Assembly (NCBI GenBank): GCA_019638455.1
Contig: JAHBTU010000002.1
Span: 840,501-904,500, forward strand
Reading direction: 5' to 3'
Origin: Saprospiraceae bacterium
GTDB lineage: Bacteria; Bacteroidota; Bacteroidia; Chitinophagales; Saprospiraceae
DNA length: 64,000 nt
A program made the translations under genes and the position numbers. This document shows, one piece after another, positions 37,801 to 47,500 of the stretch. Under the pieces are notes generated by a model. The model was not told the origin of the DNA. It saw only the letters and a program-made list of their open reading frames with translations, and searched no databases. Every line of letters starts with the position of its first letter. Positions within the stretch are counted from its first letter, which is position 1.

Positions 37801-40800
37801 CGGTGTGGAGGCATTTTCGAGCGCTGTATTTAGCGAAAAAAGAAGCATTTCAGTATCAAGCCCGAACGATATACGCTATTAGTTGCCCGAGTAACGCGAC
37901 CAAACCCAACAATGGCGGCTACAACGGCTGCATCGGGGTCGAAAATTTCAACTGGTTGAGCAACGGATTTGGAAGCGGCGGTTCTGGAAGTCCGTTCTAC
38001 TCGTCAGGACAAGCCTGTTCTTTCCAAAACTACATTTATTACAAAGACAAAGCCAAGCGATTCCCCAGCATCTATGATGTGCCGTTCGACTTCGACCCCT
38101 ACGGCGACCCCGATAACGTCCTTCCACAGTTTGCGGCATGGGCCGGCGGCATGACGGGGGAGTATTGCGACACTTGCGCATGCAACAAGGCGCTGACGCA
38201 GTTTGTCAATTGGATAATAGACACCAAGCCTTATTTAATCGGTTCACCTCAAAATACGCCCTTGCCGACCCTTCCGTTTACTGCCGATTTGATGAAGGTA
38301 TTTGGCAACTGCAACATACCATCCGTTACGCATTTTAAAGCCGCGCTTCAAACCAATAGCAATAATTTGGACATACAGTTTATCAGCGGAACCTCCATTA
38401 TCGGCTGGATATATCTTAGAATTCCTGCCGGCTCCTCTGTAAATTGGAGAAATGCCGACAGCCTGAGTTGTATCAAATACATAGGCATTGACAGTTCGTT
38501 TCACACTGCTGGCGCCACGCTGTTCAACAGTTCCAAACAGGCACAACCAATAAAACTGAGATTCCGACCGGATTGCATGGTCGAACAATGCACCGACCCC
38601 GGCCTCGCCTGCCCGACCACTTCGGAAGCCAAATACTTGGCCACCCTGTTCAACTCCCTCATCAGCCAAGAGATGCTGGACAAAACCCTGACCCTGAACA
38701 GCAACTACCTCAGTCCGGGCTTTGCGACCTATTTCAACACCCTGCCCAACGTTCAAAGCCCCGTCACCTGGAACGGCAAGGTCGTGGGCAACACCCTCGA
38801 TGCCAAGTTGTCGAGCAGTCAGGTCAATTGCCGCTTCACGCTCGACCTGCCGCCCGGCATACCCCTCGTAGGCCTCGGCCCGGTGCTCGCCTTCAAACCC
38901 GACCACAACCAGACCGACCCCGCCACCGGCTACACCTACCACGCCGTCATGCAGGTGGCCCTCCTGAACGGAAACGGCACGGTCAGCATCGGGGTAAAAA
39001 GCCATTGTTTCCCCCTGAGTTACTGCGGCAAATGCCCCCCCGGGCAAACCCGCTCCGGCCTCGCCCCGGCTACTCAAGTACCCGACAACAAAGGCCAAAA
39101 GCCCGGCGGCAAACCTGTGACCGTCAACCCCGTCCCAGGCCCTCCCGGCAACCTCGGCGTTGTAGCCGCACACGACCCCACCAAGCCGTGCTACCCCTGC
39201 GATACCTTGGATTATACGCTGACTTACGACAGCCTGACGCTCCCCGGCGGCCTGAATGCCCGCGAGCAAAGCATCATGGTGTATAAAAAACCGCCCGCCG
39301 ACCTTTGCGACCCCTGCGTATGGCCCGACAGCCTGCCTACCATCCCCATGCCCAATCCCTGCCTCGAATACCAGATATTGGCCGCCTACGCCAATGCCGA
39401 GTATGAATGGCTGCAATACTTGGACTCGTTGGCCGCCGGCATCCGCAACGGGTATGTGCGTCACTGCATGGCCGCAGCGGAGACCTTTACCGCAAAATAC
39501 AAAGACGACCTGCACCATTTCACCCTCTACTACTACGACCAGGCCGGCAACCTCCTGAAAACCGTGCCGCCGGAAGGCGTGAAACCGCTGTCACCTGCGG
39601 CTACCAAACAGGCCATCGCCTACATGCGCACCAAAAGCGGCGCACCCGTCAATCCCAAACACGAAATGGCAAGCGACTACACCTTCAACAGCCTCAACCA
39701 GTTGCGCAAACAGACCATCCCCGACCACGACGGACCGAGCGAGTTTTTCTACGACTACCTCAGCCGAATCGTGGTGTCGCAAAACCCTGAACAGGGAAAA
39801 ACCATAAACGCTCATCGCTACAGTTACACCCTCTACGACCCGCTCAACAGGCCCTACGAAACGGGCGAAATCCTGAACGCAACCTCGCTCATGACCCCGG
39901 CCTTGGCCAAAAACGAAACCCAACTCAAAAACTGGGTCGCTGCGCAAACCAAGCGGGAGGTGACCCTCACCCAGTACGACAAGCCCCTGCCGGGCATTGC
40001 CGCGCAGTTTTTCAACGGCGACGAAAGCAATTACCGCGACCGCATCGCCTCCGTGACCTACTCCGAAATGGACGGCAGCCCCGTGAAGCACTCCACCTAC
40101 TACCGGTACGACATCCACGGCAACGTGGTGCAGTTGGTACAGGACGTGCATGGCCTCGGCCCCAAAAGGCTGGAATACGACTACGACCTCATCAGCGGCA
40201 ACGTGCTGGAGGTGCGCTACCAACCGAATGAGCCGGACCAGTTCATCCACCGCTACCAGTATGATGCCGACAACCGCATCATCACCGTGCGCACCAGCCG
40301 CGACGGCAGGGTGTGGGATGCCGATGCCGACTATTACTACTACCGCCACGGTCCGCTGGCCCGCACCGCATTGGGCCAAAATCGCGTGCAGGGCCTCGAC
40401 TACGCCTACACCCTCCACGGCTGGATAAAAGGCGTGAACAGCGGCGCCCTCAACGAAAATGTGGACATCGGGCGCGACGGCGTGCCGGGGCCTTCCCTGT
40501 ACAAGACGGCCAAAGATGCCTTCGGCTATGTGCTGCGCTACTACACCGACGACTACAAGCCCATCGCCCCGCCCGCTCTCGGCTGGGAGCCGGCCTACGC
40601 GGCCACGCCCTTCCACCGCCCGCAGCGCGACCTGTTCAACGGCAACATCCAGAGCATGATTACCGCCATCGGCAACCCCGCCGGCGCCAACACGAATTTC
40701 AAACCGCTGGGCTATGCCTACAACTACGACCAACTCAACCGCATCACCTCCATGCAGGCCTTCGAAGGGCTGAACACCAAATTCAATAACTGGAACAGCC

Positions 40801-42590
40801 TCGTAAGTGCGCCTTACGCCACTGCCTACTCCTACGACGGCAACGGCAACCTCCAAACCCTGACCCGCAAGGGTGCCACCGCCGCCGGCGCCCCGCAGGA
40901 TATGGACGATTTCAAATACCGCTACTACCCAGGCCGCAACCGCCTCGAATACGTGACCGACCCCGTACCCGCCGGCAATTACCCCGACGACATTGACGAC
41001 CAAGGCCCCGGCAACTACCGCTACGATGCCATAGGAAACCTGATTGAGGACAAATCTGAGAATCTCAACATCCACTGGAATGTGGCGGGCAAGGTGAAGT
41101 ACATTCAGAAAACCGCCGCCGCCGAGCGCATTGATTTCAGCTACGACCCCACCGGCAAGCGGGTGATCAAAAAAGTGGCTAACACTGCTACGAAAAAAAC
41201 GGACTATACGTACTACGTCCTCGACGCCACCGGCAACGTGATGGCCACCTATACCTACACCGATGCCAACCTCCCGATGGCCAGAATCGACCACCGCCTG
41301 CAATCGCTGTACCTCTACGGCAGCAGCCGCCTCGGCGAGGAGCGCATAGACACCACCCTCTCGGCGCTGAAGACCATACAAAACCGCCAAAACGATACCT
41401 GGTACAGTTACCGCAGCCGGGGCGCCAAATACTTCGAACTCGGCAACCACCTCGGCAACGTATTGGCCACCGTAAGCGACCGCAAACTGCCCTACGACGA
41501 GGGGAATGACGGTAAAGTGGACGGCTACTTGGCCGATATCTGGACGGCCCAGGATTATTACCCGTTTGGCAGCGGGATGCCGGGGCGGGAGTTTTCGGAA
41601 GGGGGGTATCGGTATGGGTTTAATGGGAAGGAAAATGATGATGAAGTGAAGGGGAACGGAAATAGTATAAATTTTGAATACAGGTCATACCACCCACAAT
41701 TAGGAAGATGGTTATCAGTTGACAATTCCTTTAAAATACAACCGGACCAAAGTACATATAAAGCGTTTTTAAATAATCCGATTTTGTATGTTGACCCAGA
41801 TGGTAAAACTGAATTTGAAACAATTACTTTCATTAATGAAAAGACAGGTAAGTCGGTGTCAATTACAAGGGTTATTAGCACTGATGTCTTTAAATCCGGA
41901 TCTTACACAACCTATAATGGTCAAAACCCAATAGACAAGACAGTTTGGAATGATAAAATACATAGCATAACATATACTTTAGATAAAAATGGTAGAGTGA
42001 CAGTTAAGTCGGAAACAAAATGGGGAAATGAACGAACGAAGACTACCGGTCCCTTCAGAGAGTATCAATGGTATGCCAATCTATGGGTTAAGTCAAGTCA
42101 ATGGGATTTGGACTTCTTTAAAGAAGGTAAAGGAGAGACACAAAAAGGAGGTTATACATTATCCTCACCAGCGGGTGGAGCATCACCAACAAAAACAAGA
42201 AGTTTATCTTATTCAGAAAGTCGAGATATTGATGATTTACTTACTGCCTTTGGTGTATTCGGATCCGGAGCACCTAAAATGGGAAAACTATTTGATGCAG
42301 TTAAGTTATTAAAAGATGCTTTTGAGTTAGTAAATGAGTTAAATGAAGGAACATCTCCTGCAAAAGAGAGCAAAGAGACATCTACATCTCCAGATCCTTA
42401 TGAAGTAATTGATGTCTGGTATGTACCCAAAGGAGGTTCTGCGGGCAATCCAACAATGTGGAGAATGTTTAGAATAGATTCGTTGGACAATATAGAAAAA
42501 ATAAAGAATGAAGGAGGAAGAATCATCAATTATAAAGATTCTGAACCCTCGCCTCAGAAAGAAAGGAAAGTAAAAACTGCAACTTTTTAG
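34887..42590 (+). CDS. Giant Rhs-repeat protein with variable C-terminal tip
   Basis: A 2567-residue exported Rhs-type protein; such shells encase or deliver a C-terminal effector. It starts with a signal sequence. FN3-like modules lie near 170-290, Cys-rich regions around 950-1450, and YD repeats from about 1530 (YYYDQAGNLLKTVPPEG, YRYDIHGNVVQLVQDVHG, YSYDGNGNLQTLTRKG). The Rhs core comes at about 2185-2303 (HLGNVLATVSDRK, DYYPFGSGMPGR, YRYGFNGKENDDE, YRSYHPQLGRWLSVD, NPILYVDPDGK). From 41650 the DNA becomes clearly AT-rich. Residues 2304-2567 share nothing recognisable with known toxins: this is the variable tip. No T9SS sorting domain is present. Confidence 0.92.
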   Translation: MKAAFFKYGLWVLPLLHAGILFGGVDPVQTVTMSGQSFISGSGILPVQKSLVNSHPDFNATTYSFPASQQVRKIENTLQLFLNPDAATHISFPYALKVEVEIKKFERGATTPKVDKVTLNINYNPKQRTEWIEKANYHFVNCGRVEHRVLKVTLTDGDPQSPAYLSPVQHQSVSIVVGLRSEMTVERYLTFNFQATPNLLPPNLLTAGNELEIKWQPMPGAEYYDLEWAYVDDYDRGPNNQAIKIPPAQLKFDSVFNLARNSTRVRVTETQYTFPLVFESGYILYRVRGIGMDYDPAKDILSPMTGRWTTDQAPTVAAWPHKFTITAPFEQDKINWQIVTSYAEEGKSKSVISFMDGTYRARQTITGLSTEQEAMAAEQIYDHQGRPAIQVLPVPTNDPTLKYYKNFNRQALGQPYNRLNFDTTRANCNLFADPMAVSSGASNYYSPANPKKTGHNAYIPDAAGYPFIQTEYTPDNTGRVRRQSGVGPHHKLGSNHETVYYYGTPVQEELSMLFGVEVGDANHYKKNVVQDPNDQLSVSFLDLKGKVIATALAGNPPKNVDALDSYKPYQMDIDLMVFNQADSMANKLVASRSFTVTTRSDYVFNYSASRPAFEAALCKGAKLCYDCVYDFEIKIIDNYSCNTVKYHEIKQINLLQFNADGGIAVNDACPKSPTSYNHSFTLNDLPVGSYTVTKTLKVNPAATEAYVQHYLDRFKKECGDVYDKILQSHLSKVDSSACDLADDEEPLNRCQIARQGMLGDVSPGGQYAHVDWATYSSNDPLSVFNDQNRLPEANAHWKNSSLVYKNEDGSNFQFKDAAGNPASHTALNLETFLEQWQPSFANTLLPFHPEYCYLQWCEQDMPSFDFDVDLALIATYNEAKTKGYFDIANPTLLRAKDPYFIGTGGGTTGNPTWVSLMDQATNIYYQNPAKNIPAHNMLQVAVRTALQSANLPHTLSDANNWIANPTASLQDSVWRHFRALYLAKKEAFQYQARTIYAISCPSNATKPNNGGYNGCIGVENFNWLSNGFGSGGSGSPFYSSGQACSFQNYIYYKDKAKRFPSIYDVPFDFDPYGDPDNVLPQFAAWAGGMTGEYCDTCACNKALTQFVNWIIDTKPYLIGSPQNTPLPTLPFTADLMKVFGNCNIPSVTHFKAALQTNSNNLDIQFISGTSIIGWIYLRIPAGSSVNWRNADSLSCIKYIGIDSSFHTAGATLFNSSKQAQPIKLRFRPDCMVEQCTDPGLACPTTSEAKYLATLFNSLISQEMLDKTLTLNSNYLSPGFATYFNTLPNVQSPVTWNGKVVGNTLDAKLSSSQVNCRFTLDLPPGIPLVGLGPVLAFKPDHNQTDPATGYTYHAVMQVALLNGNGTVSIGVKSHCFPLSYCGKCPPGQTRSGLAPATQVPDNKGQKPGGKPVTVNPVPGPPGNLGVVAAHDPTKPCYPCDTLDYTLTYDSLTLPGGLNAREQSIMVYKKPPADLCDPCVWPDSLPTIPMPNPCLEYQILAAYANAEYEWLQYLDSLAAGIRNGYVRHCMAAAETFTAKYKDDLHHFTLYYYDQAGNLLKTVPPEGVKPLSPAATKQAIAYMRTKSGAPVNPKHEMASDYTFNSLNQLRKQTIPDHDGPSEFFYDYLSRIVVSQNPEQGKTINAHRYSYTLYDPLNRPYETGEILNATSLMTPALAKNETQLKNWVAAQTKREVTLTQYDKPLPGIAAQFFNGDESNYRDRIASVTYSEMDGSPVKHSTYYRYDIHGNVVQLVQDVHGLGPKRLEYDYDLISGNVLEVRYQPNEPDQFIHRYQYDADNRIITVRTSRDGRVWDADADYYYYRHGPLARTALGQNRVQGLDYAYTLHGWIKGVNSGALNENVDIGRDGVPGPSLYKTAKDAFGYVLRYYTDDYKPIAPPALGWEPAYAATPFHRPQRDLFNGNIQSMITAIGNPAGANTNFKPLGYAYNYDQLNRITSMQAFEGLNTKFNNWNSLVSAPYATAYSYDGNGNLQTLTRKGATAAGAPQDMDDFKYRYYPGRNRLEYVTDPVPAGNYPDDIDDQGPGNYRYDAIGNLIEDKSENLNIHWNVAGKVKYIQKTAAAERIDFSYDPTGKRVIKKVANTATKKTDYTYYVLDATGNVMATYTYTDANLPMARIDHRLQSLYLYGSSRLGEERIDTTLSALKTIQNRQNDTWYSYRSRGAKYFELGNHLGNVLATVSDRKLPYDEGNDGKVDGYLADIWTAQDYYPFGSGMPGREFSEGGYRYGFNGKENDDEVKGNGNSINFEYRSYHPQLGRWLSVDNSFKIQPDQSTYKAFLNNPILYVDPDGKTEFETITFINEKTGKSVSITRVISTDVFKSGSYTTYNGQNPIDKTVWNDKIHSITYTLDKNGRVTVKSETKWGNERTKTTGPFREYQWYANLWVKSSQWDLDFFKEGKGETQKGGYTLSSPAGGASPTKTRSLSYSESRDIDDLLTAFGVFGSGAPKMGKLFDAVKLLKDAFELVNELNEGTSPAKESKETSTSPDPYEVIDVWYVPKGGSAGNPTMWRMFRIDSLDNIEKIKNEGGRIINYKDSEPSPQKERKVKTATF

Positions 42591-42815
42591 ACAAATTATG
42601 ACAGCAAAAAGTTTTCGGAATCCCGCTGGGCGCAACTGTTCATTCCCCCCTTGCTGTGCAAAACTGTTCAGCAACTTAAAAAAATCACAAGGCCGGCCAG
42701 CGCCCATGATGCAAACCGGGCAACAGCCAGCCTCTGAATGGCGAAGCAAAAAAAGAGATAGCGAAATTACGGACTGGTGGAAGCATCAGCCCAGCACCAA
42801 ACCAATCATGACAGT

Positions 42816-42950
42816 ATGAACGCACGACATCTTTTCCTCCTCCTCCTCCTCTTACCCTGGGCGGCCCGGGCGCAAAACGGCGGGCTTATCCTGTCGCCGG
42901 AGACGGGGGTATTGCTGCCCAAAATGTCAGCATCAGGATTCGCAGGATGA
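42816..42950 (+). pseudogene. Truncated secreted protein, 5' remnant
   Basis: ATG at 42816 opens MNARHLFLLLLLLPWAARAQ, a clean signal peptide. The frame continues for 24 residues (NGGLILSPETGVLLPKMS...) before a stop that lies in the duplicated sequence at 42925. The start of the mature region resembles that of the barrel gene at 25414 (LLPEAGLSYPLG), so it may be the remnant of a second operon-head gene. Confidence 0.5.
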
Positions 42951-43072
42951 GAGGATTTTCAGAATGGTGTGTGGTGAAAATTCAGGAAATTCATAAAGTG
43001 TCAGCATTAGAATTCGCAGGATTAGAGAATTTTCAGAATGGCTCGTGGCGGGAATTCTGGCAATTCATAAAT
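42925..43072 (+). repeat. Two tandem copies of a ~75-bp sequence
   Basis: The first copy begins TGTCAGCATCAGGATTCGC (42925) and the second TGTCAGCATTAGAATTCGC (about 43000); each includes GAG(G/A)ATTTTCAGAATGG and AATTCATAAA. They are AT-rich, non-coding in appearance, and differ at several positions. The CAGGATT/GAATTC phrases resemble interspersed sequences common between Bacteroidota genes. Confidence 0.55.
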
Positions 43073-43115
43073 TCAGAAAATTCCGATTCCGACAAAAAAG
43101 TAAAAATCGAAAAGT

Positions 43116-43382
43116 ATGACCAACAAAATGCTAAAAGAGCGCCTCACCAAAACTGAATACATGGCACACCAGATACTGGTAGGCGTTGCGGCCGTGTATG
43201 TGTTCTACTGCCGTTTTACCCAAAGCGGCCTGGTGGGCTGGTTAGACGGCGTGCAAGCCAATATGCTGGATGGAGAATACTACCCTGTATTGAGCCTGCT
43301 GTTAGGGCTTTTAATCTTTTTCCTTCCGCTAAATGGGCTTTTTCTTTTGTATGCGCATTTGAAAAAATCAACCAATCCATGA
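43116..43382 (+). CDS. Small two-helix membrane protein
   Basis: An 88-residue protein with two hydrophobic helices (ILVGVAAVYVFYC, residues 19-31; and VLSLLLGLLIFFLPLNGLFLLYA, about 58-80). Its stop overlaps the next gene's start (ATGA at 43379), a coupling that supports it being real. No family is recognised. Small membrane proteins near Rhs genes are sometimes immunity proteins, but the distance (over 500 bp from the toxin tip) and coupling to a lipoprotein gene argue for a different role. Confidence 0.55.
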   Translation: MTNKMLKERLTKTEYMAHQILVGVAAVYVFYCRFTQSGLVGWLDGVQANMLDGEYYPVLSLLLGLLIFFLPLNGLFLLYAHLKKSTNP

Positions 43383-44446
43383 AGGCATTATCACAGTCCC
43401 TCACGCTCCTCATTATCGGCGCCCTCTGGGCCGCCCTCACCCTCCCCGCCTGCCAAAAATGCGAGACCCTTGAGCAGGTCGTCACCCCGCCGCCGGCGCG
43501 GTGTGCGGGCACGTTTTACGTCCAAAAGGCCGAGCCGGGCGTGGATTTGTCGTTCAGCCTGCACGAGCTCGGCAAGCCTGTGCCGGAGCCGTTTGCGTCG
43601 GTGTCCAAGGCCGGGCCTTTTGGTGTGCCGACGATGCTCGGGTTTATCCGCTCCAATTTTTCCGCTTACGACAGCACGGGCAGGCGCTATGTGTATTTGC
43701 ACTATTACGGCACGGGCGACCAGTTTTTTTCTTTTGATGTGGGGGCGGGCACGCCTACCCTCACGCCCGGGCCGAGGATTGACGTATGTCCGGTATTTCA
43801 CAAAGGCCGGTTACATACGGTTTCTGTGGAGCAATTCAGTGCATCCGAATGGTTTTACAGCATCAATGAGGTCAACCCTGTCACCGGATTGGACGGTGTG
43901 GGGCTTATAGGCAATAGCGCAACGACCAACAGCCCACTTTCGCCGGCATATATGTCGGCCGTATCCACCAGCGGGGATTTGTTCTATTTCCTCTCCGGTA
44001 CCAACCTCATCGAGGTAAACCTGAACGCCAATACCTCCCGGCACATAGACATTGATCCCTCCTACCATCCCATAGACAACATCGTGCGGTACTTCGGGCT
44101 GGAATACAGAAGGGACGAAGGCGTGCTGCTGGCCATGAAAAACGGCCCGGACGGCGCAGGCGGAGAGAAAACTACTTTAGTTTCCATAAAAGTGTCGGCC
44201 GGCGCGCCAGTAGTGACGACCCTGTTCGACATTTCCGCAGCGCTGCCCGCCGGCCCGGAGCGATTCGTCAACCCGGAGTTCTACTCCAGCGCCTTCGACC
44301 CCTGCGACAACACCTACTACGCCACTTCCATAAGGGGATCAGGGATCATAACTACCCGCTTCATCGAGGTCAACCTGCCGAAAAGCGAGATGAAGCAGCG
44401 CGTGCTGGACGGATATTGGTATGGGTTGGAGTTTTCGGGGCGATGA
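43379..44446 (+). CDS. Lipoprotein, propeller-like, function unknown
   Basis: A 355-residue lipoprotein with a signal peptide ending LTLPAC. The mature part contains repeated strands of the pattern G..FYF..G..L.EVNL....S and YYATSIRG.....TRFIEVNLP, which suggest a beta-propeller, but no named repeat is clear. Several Cys residues (QKCETLEQV, RCAGTFYV, DVCPVF, DPCDNTYY) could form disulphides. It follows the two-helix membrane gene with a 4-bp overlap. Function cannot be inferred. Confidence 0.7.
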   Translation: MKALSQSLTLLIIGALWAALTLPACQKCETLEQVVTPPPARCAGTFYVQKAEPGVDLSFSLHELGKPVPEPFASVSKAGPFGVPTMLGFIRSNFSAYDSTGRRYVYLHYYGTGDQFFSFDVGAGTPTLTPGPRIDVCPVFHKGRLHTVSVEQFSASEWFYSINEVNPVTGLDGVGLIGNSATTNSPLSPAYMSAVSTSGDLFYFLSGTNLIEVNLNANTSRHIDIDPSYHPIDNIVRYFGLEYRRDEGVLLAMKNGPDGAGGEKTTLVSIKVSAGAPVVTTLFDISAALPAGPERFVNPEFYSSAFDPCDNTYYATSIRGSGIITTRFIEVNLPKSEMKQRVLDGYWYGLEFSGR

Positions 44447-44509
44447 AGGCAATGGTCCCCTTCCAAAGATAAATAAAAGCAAATGAATTGCCCTTCACTC
44501 CCATCAATT

Positions 44510-47500
44510 ATGAAAAAAGTACTGCTGCTGGCTCTCTTCCCCTTCTGCCTGACCCTCCCCGCCACCGCCCAATCCTGCCTTCCCGACGGCATTACCTTTG
44601 CCGAGCAGGCTGAAATTGACAGTTTTCAGGCGAATTACCCCGGCTGTCAGGTCATCGAAGGTGATGTGCTCATTTCCTTGGACAATATCAGCAACCTGCA
44701 AGGATTGAGCGTGGTGCGGGAAATAGCCGGGAGCCTCAGGATATGGTTGGGCTCGTCCATCACAAGTTTGCAGGGCCTTCACAATATAGACACTATCGGC
44801 GGTGAACTCTTGGTGTTCGGTACCGAGATAGTGAATTTTCAGGAAATGCAGCAACTGCGGCATGTCGGCGGCCTGTACATAGGAAGCAACCCGGCCTTGA
44901 CGAGTTTGGCCGGATTGGAAAACATACAGGTAATCCCCGGCGACTTGAGTGTTGTGGGAGCCAGCCAATTGACTAATTTAAGCGGCTTGGACAACCTCCA
45001 ACACATCGGCGGAACGTTCAGCATCAGTACTTACAACGATTCGTTGCTGCAAAACCTCTCCGGCGTGGGCAGTCTGGAAACCATCGGCGGCGATTTGGTC
45101 ATTTCAGGCAATGCTCGCCTCCCAAGCATCATTGGGCTGAACCGCCTGCGTGCTGTGGGCGGCTTGGTTATCCAGGATAATAACGCTTTGACCGACCTGA
45201 GTGGCCTGGACAGTTTGGTTACCGTGAAAAATCATTGTTTGTTGAGCGGCAACAACGCGTTGCTCGCACTTACCGGCTTGCAACGCTTGAGAACCGTGGG
45301 CGGCAACCTTGGCTTGAATAATAACCCCGCCCTTGTCAGCTGTCTTGGGCTGGAAAGCCTGCAATCCGTTGGCGGAGATTTCATGGTGGCCAATAATGCT
45401 GCGCTACAGAATCTTATCGGCTTTGACAGCCTCCGCAGCATCGGCGACAGCCTCACGGTCTCGTTCAATCCTTCGTTGGTGAGCGTGAGCGGTATGCACA
45501 TGCTGGATTCTATCGGCGACGCTTTTCGCCTTTCGTATCACGACGCGCTCACGCATTTGGGCAGTTTTGACCACCTCGCATACATTGGGGGCAATTTCCA
45601 TCTCGAATACAATCCCCTGCTGGCTCAACTGACCGGGCTTGAACACCTCCACTCCATCGGCGGGCATTTTATCATTGACAATACAATCACTGGCTTGCAG
45701 GGCTTGGACAATTTGACCTTCATCGGCGGCAATTTTAATGTACATGACGCGCTGACGAGTTTTCATGGGGCGGAAAATCTCGCCCACATCGGCGGCAACC
45801 TGGCTGTCATCTACAACCCTGCCCTTACCAACTTCGAAGGCCTGAATCAACTTGCAACTGTCGGAGGAAATTTATATATCAATCAAACGCCGATGCTGAA
45901 AAGTTTGAGCGGTTTGGAAAATCTCGTGACAGTCGGCGGGGATTTGATTCTTGACAACCAATCCTCCTTGACAAGCGTGCAGGCCTTGTCGAGTCTGACT
46001 TCCATCGGCGGGCAATTTATCACGCCTTACTTGCTGGCGAGTTTCGAGGGGTTGGAAAACCTGCAAACCATCGGCAGCCACTTTGGTTTAGAGGGGCATT
46101 GGCACCTGACTGATTTTACCGGCCTCGAAAATCTCAGTTCCATTGGCGGGGCTTTTTATGTGAGGGTTGCGCAATCATTGACAAGTTTCAAGGGGTTGGA
46201 AAGCCTGCAATCCATCGGGCTTTGGATGCGGATTGAGGACAACCCGGTACTGGCCTCCTTGAAAGGTTTGGACAACCTGGTTTCCATTGGGTCGGATATC
46301 TCGTTTATAGACAACAACCCCAACCTGAGCGAATGTGCCATCTATGGCATCTGTTCGCTGCTCTTCAACAACGACCCCAACGGTGCCTTCCTCGCCGTTT
46401 ACAACAACGGCCTGGGATGTGATTCTTACACAGAGGTCGTCTCCCGATGCAACACCATCCCGGTACAGGTGCAGGTATTGCTCGACCACGACGGCGACTG
46501 CCTGGCCAATCCGGGCGATGTTCCTGCTCCTGATGTGCAGGTGCGTTTAGTGAGCGGCGGTCAAATGGGCTTGCGAGCCAGCGACGCGGAGGGGCTTCTG
46601 CATTTCCGGTATTTCAACACCGGGCCTTTCACGCTTTACCTGCCTCAATACCCCAGCGCCAACTGGGCGGTTTGCAAAGACGACATGGTCATTGACCCCG
46701 GCCCGGCGCCCTTGCAGGACACCATCAAGGCGACGTTCATCCTGGCGCCAGTTCAGCAGGAATGCGCTTCGCTGGAGGTGACTCTCGGCATGCCGTCCAA
46801 TTTCAGGGGCTGCTTTGCCACATCAGAGATGGAGGTGTCCGTGCGGAACACGGGCAATATCCTCGCGGAAGACGTTATCCTTACCCTTGTCAAGCCGTTA
46901 GAGTTGGATATTGTCACCAGCAACCCGCCGTTCGCGCACCAAAACGGCGATACGCTCTACTTCGAGTTAGGAAATATGCTGCCCTTCGCTGCCGCCACTG
47001 TGAAAATGACGGTAAAGACCAACTGCAATTATTTTCTCTTTGAGCGAACGCTATGCGTGGAGGCTTTCGCCCGGACCCTGCTGCCCTGCCCGTTCCTGCC
47101 TCCGCCTTCTTCTGAAATCAAGCTGACCGCGCAATGCCTTGCAGACACAGCCCTGCGCTTTACCATCCAAAATATCGGCGACGCACCTACTTCCACCCCA
47201 CACGATTACCGCCTCATCCGGAATGAGGAAGTGTTCCAAACCGGCAATTTCAGCCTGATGAGCCAGGAAAGCATGACTGTGGATGTGCAGGCGGATGGGG
47301 CAACTTATCGCATGGAGGCCACTAAGTATTCCAATGGAACCCTGACGGCTGTCGCATTGGAGAACTGCGGCGGGCTGACACCTTTCTTAGTCAATGCCTT
47401 TTGGCTGGACAGAGTCCCATCGGAGTATGATTTTGCCTGCAGGCAAGTCATCGGTGCTTTTGACCCAAACCAAAAAACGGCGGTCCCCACGGGAGTCGGC

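Larger units (their letters stand above)
42591..43115. other. Degenerate stretch after the Rhs gene
   Basis: About 525 bp with no convincing complete gene. It holds the start of a broken secreted-protein gene (42816-42950) and a duplicated 75-bp sequence (42925-43072). A 73-codon frame at 42598 has unusual composition and no family; it could be an immunity gene for the toxin tip but nothing supports this. The region looks like a site where tip/immunity cassettes were exchanged and decayed. Confidence 0.5.

Noticed and set aside
39591..41450. A 619-codon minus-strand frame under the Rhs gene
   Set aside because: It mirrors GC-rich Rhs codons (Val/Gly/Ala/His-rich translation) and shows no family; the plus strand has unmistakable YD repeats.
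42947..43156. A 69-codon plus-strand gene
   Set aside because: It consists mainly of the duplicated 75-bp sequence and has no plausible family.
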